NCBI RefSeq assembly: GCF_008704495.1
Contig: NZ_CP023699.1
Coordinates: forward strand, 5,270,001-5,334,000
DNA length: 64,000 nucleotides
Direction of reading: 5' to 3'
Source of the DNA: Streptomyces kanamyceticus
GTDB lineage: Bacteria; Actinomycetota; Actinomycetes; Streptomycetales; Streptomycetaceae
The notes under the pieces: generated by a model
Database searches by the model: none
Told to the model about the DNA's origin: nothing
What the model saw: only the letters and a program-made list of their open reading frames with translations
Made by a program: the position numbers and the translations under genes
Shown here: positions 59,453 through 64,000 of the stretch, in pieces
Layout of the letters: each line of letters begins with the position of its first letter
Position numbering within the stretch: position 1 is the stretch's first letter

Positions 59453-60340
59453 GTGCCGCAGTCGCCGCGCCTGGGCGTCGTCGTCATCACGATGGGCAAC
59501 CGGCCCCGGGAGCTCGACGCGCTGCTCGCGTCGGTGGCCGTGCAGGACGTGCCCGCGGACCGCGTCGTGCTCGTCGGCAACGGCTCGGCCCTGCCCGAGC
59601 TCCCCGCCCTGCCCGGCGAGGTGACGGCCGTCGAGCTGGACGAGAACCTCGGCTGCCCGGGCGGCCGCAACGTCGCCATCGAACGGCTTATGGCCTTCGG
59701 CGACGTGGACGTCGTCATCGAGCTCGACGACGACGGGCTGCTCGTCGAGCGCGACGTGTTCCGGCGCATCCGCGAGCTGTTCGGCGCCGATCCGCGGCTC
59801 GGCATCGTCGGATTCCGCATCGCCGACGAGACGGGTGAGACCCAGCGCCGCCACATTCCCCGGCTGCGGGCCACCGACCCGATGCGCCGGGGTCCGGTGA
59901 CCGCCTTCCTCGGCGGCGGGCACGCCTTCTCCATGAACATGCTGACCCGGACGGGGATCTGGCCCGCCCAGTTCTTCTTCGGCCACGAGGAGACCGACCT
60001 CGCCTGGCGGGCCGTGGACGACGGCTGGAAGATCCTCTACGAACCCGCCCTGCTGCTCCAGCACCCCAGGACGTCCCCGGCCAGGCACGCCGTCTACCAC
60101 CGCAACACCGCCCGCAACCGCGTCTGGCTGGCCCGCCGCCGCCTCCCCCTCCCCCTGATCCCGGTCCACTTGGGCGTCTGGACGCTGCTCACCCTCGTCC
60201 GCACCCGCTCATGGCCGGGCCTGCGGGCCTGGGCGGGCGGCTTCGCCGAAGGAGTACGGACACCGTGCGGCGAGCGCGGGCCCATGCGGTGGCGCACGGT
60301 GTGGCGGCTGACGCGGCTGGGGCGGCCGCCGGTGATCTGA
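59453..60340 (+). CDS. GT2-family glycosyltransferase
   Basis: A 295-aa enzyme, GTG 59453. GT-A fold: LGVVVITMGNRPRELDALLA, nucleotide-sugar region ENLGCPGGRNVAIE, DxD-like ELDDDGLL, and the acceptor/catalytic segment GHEETDLAWRAVD. Similar to dTDP-rhamnosyl or glucosyl transferases making cell-surface polysaccharides. A short hydrophobic segment near residue 235 could contact the membrane. Confidence 0.88.
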   Translation: MPQSPRLGVVVITMGNRPRELDALLASVAVQDVPADRVVLVGNGSALPELPALPGEVTAVELDENLGCPGGRNVAIERLMAFGDVDVVIELDDDGLLVERDVFRRIRELFGADPRLGIVGFRIADETGETQRRHIPRLRATDPMRRGPVTAFLGGGHAFSMNMLTRTGIWPAQFFFGHEETDLAWRAVDDGWKILYEPALLLQHPRTSPARHAVYHRNTARNRVWLARRRLPLPLIPVHLGVWTLLTLVRTRSWPGLRAWAGGFAEGVRTPCGERGPMRWRTVWRLTRLGRPPVI

Positions 60341-60462
60341 CGGCGGGGGCCGCCCCCAGCACCAAGCCGCCCGAACGGAGCAGCTCTGCCGTGCGTTCGC
60401 CCGTGCCCCGGGCCACGCTGGACTGACTGTCAGGGCACTGGGCCCGACCCGGAGGTGCAGCA

Positions 60463-61698
60463 ATGGCAGCAGCCGTACGTGGCAGGGAGCGACGCGTTCT
60501 CGTGCTGCTCGTCGTGCCCCTCCTCGTCCTGGCCGTCGCCTGCGGTGGTGGCGGGGACGGAGGGTCCGGTGAGGCGGGCACCCGCACCGCCGCCGCCCGG
60601 CCGCTCGATCTGGCGTTCAGGCATCCCGGCGTACTCGTCAGCGGGGCGCAGCTCAAGCGGGTGCGGGCGCACGTCGAGGCCAAGGAGCAGCCGTGGCTCG
60701 CCGCGTTCGAGCAGATGCGCGGGAGCAAGTACGCGGCGGACGACTATCAGGCCACTCCGTACGCCGTGGTGGAGTGCCCGCCCGACACCCGGCCGGGGCG
60801 CGGGTGCGTGGAGGAGCGGGAGGACGCGCTCGCCGCGTACACGCAGGCGCTGCTCTGGAACATCACCGGCGAGCGCGCGCACGCCGAGAAGGCCGTGCAG
60901 ATCATGGACGCCTGGGCGAAGGTGATCACCGGGCACACCGAGGCCAACGCCGGTCTGCAGACCGCCTGGGCCGCCTCGTCGTGGGCGCGGGCCGCCGAGG
61001 CCGTGCGGTACACGTACGACGGGTGGAACGACGGGCAGCTGCTCCGCTTCGAGCGGATGCTGCGCAACGCCTATCTGCCCCAGGTCCGGGACGGGTCGGC
61101 CGACTCCAACGGCAACTGGGACCTGGTGATGGCCGACGCCACGATGGGCATGGCCGTCTTCCTCGACGACCACGCCACCTTCGAGAAGGCCGTGCACCAC
61201 TTCAGGACGCGGGTGCCCGCGTACTTCTATCTGGAGTCCGACGGGAAGCTGCCCGTCTCGCCGGAGGGCAGTGGCATCGACACCGCCGCCGAGCTGAAGA
61301 AGTACTGGTTCGGCCAGGGCACCTTCGCCGACGGGCTCTCCCAGGAGACCTGCCGCAACTTCAAGCACGCCAGCTACTCGCTCGCCGCGACCGCGCACAT
61401 GGCGGAGACCGCCCACCACCAGGGCGTCGACCTGTACGGGGAGGTCGAGGACCGGCTGCGGGCCGCCTTCGAGTTCCACTCCAAGTACCAGCTGGGCGCC
61501 GAGGCGCCGGACTGGCTGTGCGGCGGCAAGGTGCAGCGCGACATGGGCCCCGACACCGAGGTGGGCCTGAACCACCTGCGGGGGCGGCTGAAGCTGGCGA
61601 TGCCGCAGACCGAGAAGTACACGGAGCAGCGGCGCCCCGAGGGGACGGACGATCTCTTCGTGGCCTGGGAGACCCTCACGCACGCGGGCAACACGTAA
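60463..61698 (+). CDS. Alginate-lyase-family lipoprotein
   Basis: A 411-aa protein, ATG 60463. The signal peptide ends LLVLAVACGGGG with a lipobox Cys. The (alpha/alpha)-barrel alginate-lyase-like domain (~55-390) contains NGNWDLVMADATMGMAVFL, SQETCRNFKHASYSLAA and ETAHHQGVDLYGE; the N.NW and H/Y positions match the polysaccharide-lyase active site. Exported, membrane-anchored enzyme for a uronate-containing or related polymer. Confidence 0.85.
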   Translation: MAAAVRGRERRVLVLLVVPLLVLAVACGGGGDGGSGEAGTRTAAARPLDLAFRHPGVLVSGAQLKRVRAHVEAKEQPWLAAFEQMRGSKYAADDYQATPYAVVECPPDTRPGRGCVEEREDALAAYTQALLWNITGERAHAEKAVQIMDAWAKVITGHTEANAGLQTAWAASSWARAAEAVRYTYDGWNDGQLLRFERMLRNAYLPQVRDGSADSNGNWDLVMADATMGMAVFLDDHATFEKAVHHFRTRVPAYFYLESDGKLPVSPEGSGIDTAAELKKYWFGQGTFADGLSQETCRNFKHASYSLAATAHMAETAHHQGVDLYGEVEDRLRAAFEFHSKYQLGAEAPDWLCGGKVQRDMGPDTEVGLNHLRGRLKLAMPQTEKYTEQRRPEGTDDLFVAWETLTHAGNT

Positions 61699-61744
61699 GT
61701 GGTTCGAAGCACCCCTCCGGATGGCGTAGAGTTGTGTTCAGCGG

Positions 61745-61818
61745 CGCGGGGTGGAGCAGCTCGGTAGCTCGCTGGGCTCATAACCCAGAGGTCGCAGGTT
61801 CAAATCCTGTCCCCGCTA
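61745..61818 (+). tRNA. Initiator tRNA-fMet(CAT)
   Basis: Acceptor CGCGGGG/CCCCGCT with an unpaired 1:72 (C-U), anticodon loop CTCATAA (CAT) in a stem with three consecutive G-C pairs (CTGGG/CCCAG), T-arm GCAGG/CCTGT. The 1:72 mismatch and GGG/CCC stem identify the initiator. Confidence 0.93.
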
Positions 61819-61825
61819 CTGAAGA

Positions 61826-61865
61826 CCGAAGGCCCGGAACCATGAAAATGGTTCCGGGCCTTCGG
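61826..61865 (+). terminator. tRNA-fMet terminator
   Basis: Perfect 18-bp stem (61826-61843 / 61848-61865, beginning CCGAAGGCCCGGAACCAT) with a GAAA loop, followed by CGTTTT; 7 bases after the tRNA. Confidence 0.9.
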
Positions 61866-61941
61866 CGTTTTCGCGTCCTCCTTTTTGGCGCGTTGTCGCC
61901 TTTGCGCTGACACGTGTGCGGTGAGTAGCTTCGTGTTCACT

Positions 61942-62313
61942 ATGAGTCGTGTGGGAGTGGTGAGGCGGCAGAAGCCGGGGCGGGGATTCGTCCTCGCGCT
62001 GCTCTTCGCCGTGTGCGCGCTCTTCCTCGGCGTCTGCCACGGCCACCTGGACGTCACTCCCGCGGGCGCCCCCGTCAGCGCCGTCGGCCAGCACGAGTGC
62101 CCGGACTCCGGGCACGGTGCGCACGCCGAGGCCGACGGGCAGGTCGCCGCGCAGCCCGTGGACCGTGCCGTGCCGGACAGGGTGGGGGCGGGCCGTGTCG
62201 AGGTCGCGTCCGCCCCGCCCAGCTGCGCCCGGTCGCTCGGCACGTGGACCCGGGCCGGGCCGCCCGTCGCGGGACACTCACTCCTCATCGCCATCGGGAT
62301 CGACAGGAACTGA
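61942..62313 (+). CDS. Small exported or membrane-anchored protein
   Basis: A 123-aa protein, ATG 61942. A basic N-terminus and one hydrophobic stretch ([20 protein letters not shown]) form a signal peptide or anchor. The rest is Ala/Val/Gly-rich with four Cys/His-rich patches ([13 protein letters not shown]). No family recognised; function unknown. Confidence 0.6.
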   Translation: MSRVGVVRRQKPGRGFVLALLFAVCALFLGVCHGHLDVTPAGAPVSAVGQHECPDSGHGAHAEADGQVAAQPVDRAVPDRVGAGRVEVASAPPSCARSLGTWTRAGPPVAGHSLLIAIGIDRN

Positions 62314-62377
62314 GCGCGCACGGAGTCCGACCACTCCGTCAGTGCCCTCATCCGCGTACCCGAAGGATGTCAGCTAC

Positions 62378-63436
62378 ATGATCAGCAACCTGCAGCCCGC
62401 GGCGGCCGCCGTGGGAAACACCCCCGTGCTCTGGATCGACGAACCGTCGGACGACGGCGGCCGGGGCTTCTGGGCCAAGCTCGAAGGCTTCAACTTCGGC
62501 GGCATCAAGGACCGCGCCGCCCTCTACATGGTCGAACGGGCGCGTGCGCGCGGCGAGTTGAGGCCGGGCGCGCCCATCGTCGAGTCGACGTCGGGCACGC
62601 TCGGGCTCGGCCTCGCGCTCGCCGGGGTGCAGTACGGCCATCCCGTACACATCGTGACCGACCCGGGCCTGGAGCCCATCGTCGAGCGCATGCTCACCGC
62701 GCACGGCGCCCGCATCCACCTCGTACGCGAACCGAGCGGCCTCGGCGGCTGGCAGCAGGCGCGGGTCGACCGGGTCGCCGAGCTCATGGCGGGGCCCGAG
62801 CTCGGCGGCGGCGCGTGGAGCCCGAACCAGTACCACAACCCGGACAACCCGGCCGCGTACGGCACGCTCGCGGACGAACTCCTCAAGCAGCTCGGCCAGT
62901 TCGACGTGCTCGTGTGCGCGGTCGGGACCGGCGGGCACTCGGCGGGGATCGCGCGGGCGCTGCGCGGCGGAGCGCTGCCTGGCCTCGAACTGGTCGGCGT
63001 GGACAGCGTCGCGTCGACCATCTTCGGCCTGGCCGCGGGCCCGCGCCTGATGCGCGGCCTCGGCTCCTCGATCCACCCCGGCAACGTCGACCACGACGCC
63101 TTCGACGAGGTGCACTGGGTCGGGCCCGCGGAAGCGGTGCGGTGCGCTCGGCGGCTCGCCGAGCGGCAGTTCGCCACCGGCGGCTGGAGCGTCGGCGCCG
63201 TGGCGCTCGTGGCGGGCTGGCTGGCCAGGACGCGGCCGCGCGGCACCCGCGTCGCCGCGGTCTTCCCCGACGGCCCGCAACGCTATTTCGACACGGTCTT
63301 CAGCGACGAGTACTGCGCGGCGCAGGGCCTCACCGGCGGCGCCGTGCCGGACAAGCCGCGCGAGGTGATGGGGCCCGAGCAGGGCATCACCGAGTGGTCC
63401 CGGTGGGACCGCAGCACCAAGGGCGCGGTGCTGTGA
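62378..63436 (+). CDS. PLP-dependent cysteine synthase family enzyme
   Basis: A 352-aa fold-type II PLP enzyme, ATG 62378 after AAGGA. The PLP lysine region [19 protein letters not shown], substrate loop [13 protein letters not shown] and phosphate-binding GTGGHSAG are intact. Related to cysteine synthase / 2,3-diaminopropionate synthase-type enzymes used in secondary metabolism; the reaction is not fixed. Its stop overlaps the next start (GTGA), pairing it with an exporter. Confidence 0.88.
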   Translation: MISNLQPAAAAVGNTPVLWIDEPSDDGGRGFWAKLEGFNFGGIKDRAALYMVERARARGELRPGAPIVESTSGTLGLGLALAGVQYGHPVHIVTDPGLEPIVERMLTAHGARIHLVREPSGLGGWQQARVDRVAELMAGPELGGGAWSPNQYHNPDNPAAYGTLADELLKQLGQFDVLVCAVGTGGHSAGIARALRGGALPGLELVGVDSVASTIFGLAAGPRLMRGLGSSIHPGNVDHDAFDEVHWVGPAEAVRCARRLAERQFATGGWSVGAVALVAGWLARTRPRGTRVAAVFPDGPQRYFDTVFSDEYCAAQGLTGGAVPDKPREVMGPEQGITEWSRWDRSTKGAVL

Positions 63437-64000
63437 CCGGGGTCTGGCGCCGGGCCAGGGCGTTCGAGCCCGCGGTGCAGCTGCTGTTCGTCAACCAGTT
63501 CACGATCAACCTCGGCTTCTACATGCTGATGCCGTACCTGGCGGCCCACCTCTCGGGCCAACTCGGGCTCGCCGCCTGGGCGGTGGGCCTGGTGCTCGGG
63601 GTCAGGAACCTCTCCCAGCAGGGCATGTTCCTGGTCGGCGGGGCGCTCGCCGACCGGCTCGGTTACAAGCCGATGATCGTCGCGGGGTGCGCGCTGCGGA
63701 CCGTCGGCTTCGGGGCGCTCGCCTTCGCCGACACCCTGCCGGTGCTGATCGCCGCGTCGGTGGCGACCGGGCTCGCGGGGGCGCTCTTCAATCCGGCGGT
63801 ACGGGCGTACGTCGCCGCGGAGGCGGGGCCGCCCGAGCGCCGTGTGGAGGCGTTCGCGCTGTTCAACGTCTTCTACCAGACGGGCATCCTGCTCGGGCCG
63901 CTCGTCGGACTCGCCCTGACCGGGTTCGACTTCCGGCTGACCTGCGCGGTGGCCGCCGTGCTGTTCGCGGGGCTCTCGGTGGTCCAGGTGCTCAGACTGC
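63433..64000 (+). CDS. MFS transporter, N-terminal part (runs off window)
   Basis: GTG 63433 overlaps the preceding stop codon and the frame stays open to the window end (~189 codons). Reads [20 protein letters not shown] (helix 1), then [17 protein letters not shown] (MFS motif A) and further helices, so it is an MFS permease with at least six helices in view. Coupling to the PLP enzyme suggests export of its product. Confidence 0.9.
   Translation, partial: MTGVWRRARAFEPAVQLLFVNQFTINLGFYMLMPYLAAHLSGQLGLAAWAVGLVLGVRNLSQQGMFLVGGALADRLGYKPMIVAGCALRTVGFGALAFADTLPVLIAASVATGLAGALFNPAVRAYVAAEAGPPERRVEAFALFNVFYQTGILLGPLVGLALTGFDFRLTCAVAAVLFAGLSVVQVLRL

Noticed and set aside
57584..60169. 861-codon minus-strand open frame opposite the MFS and glycosyltransferase genes
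   Set aside because: Gly/Asp/His/Arg-rich shadow without domains; both sense genes are clearly real.

Overview
The window is typical Streptomyces chromosome: very high GC, GTG/TTG starts, actinobacterial families (BldC, DUF3073, mycothiol-linked DinB-like enzyme, WhiJ-like XRE/DUF397/HATPase trio), tRNA genes without encoded CCA, and several probably leaderless genes. The order purF - purM - DUF3073 - vdh - unknown - bldC - hrpA is the conserved core-arm order I know from S. coelicolor.

Layout. (1) 1-26.2 kb, core chromosome: end of a TetR regulator, DinB-like enzyme, META lipoprotein, Tat-exported sulfatase, purF-purM, DUF3073, valine dehydrogenase, bldC, tRNA-Asp, HrpA helicase, a DsbA-like/CcdA thiol redox pair, a tRNA Phe-Asp-Glu cluster, a membrane metallophosphoesterase, a zincin, a DEAD-box helicase with an Arg/Gly-rich tail, and an APC amino-acid permease. 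(2) 26.25-48.71 kb: a 22.5-kb integrated element in a tRNA-Lys(TTT) gene, bounded by a perfect 48-bp repeat (attL/attR). It carries a tyrosine integrase, an XRE regulator, a small Xis-like protein, a DUF3631 ATPase, DUF2637, MobC and a relaxase, but no FtsK/TraB-type translocase, so it looks like an integrative mobilizable element rather than a self-transmissible AICE. Cargo: an accessory peptide deformylase, an IS5-type transposase, a uronate-dehydrogenase-like SDR, a complete graspetide (ATP-grasp RiPP) operon tgmA-tgmB-tgmC, a WhiJ-like regulator with a DUF397 partner and a divergent HATPase, and a second cluster of about 5 kb with a class I methyltransferase, a JmjC/cupin oxygenase, a stand-alone LanB C-terminal domain protein and several unknown small proteins. 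Several cargo genes contain the rare TTA codon. (3) 48.7-57.6 kb: chromosome beyond attR with a PIN toxin, four GAF-ANTAR RNA-binding sensor proteins and one STAS protein on the minus strand, an NB-ARC-type ATPase regulator that ends exactly where a fossil integrase tail begins, and a divergent SpoIIE-type phosphatase. (4) 57.6-64 kb: MFS drug exporter with a palindromic operator, GT2 glycosyltransferase, alginate-lyase-like lipoprotein, initiator tRNA, and a PLP enzyme/MFS pair running off the end.

Most striking observations: a graspetide operon as cargo of a mobilizable element; an orphan LanB-C/JmjC/methyltransferase cluster next to it with no obvious precursor; an array of seven GAGT motifs spaced exactly 21 bp (two helical turns) between the divergent WhiJ-like regulator and HATPase genes; paired arm-type repeats flanking both att sites; and a fossil integrase end at 54.1 kb fused to a regulator that has no DNA-binding domain.
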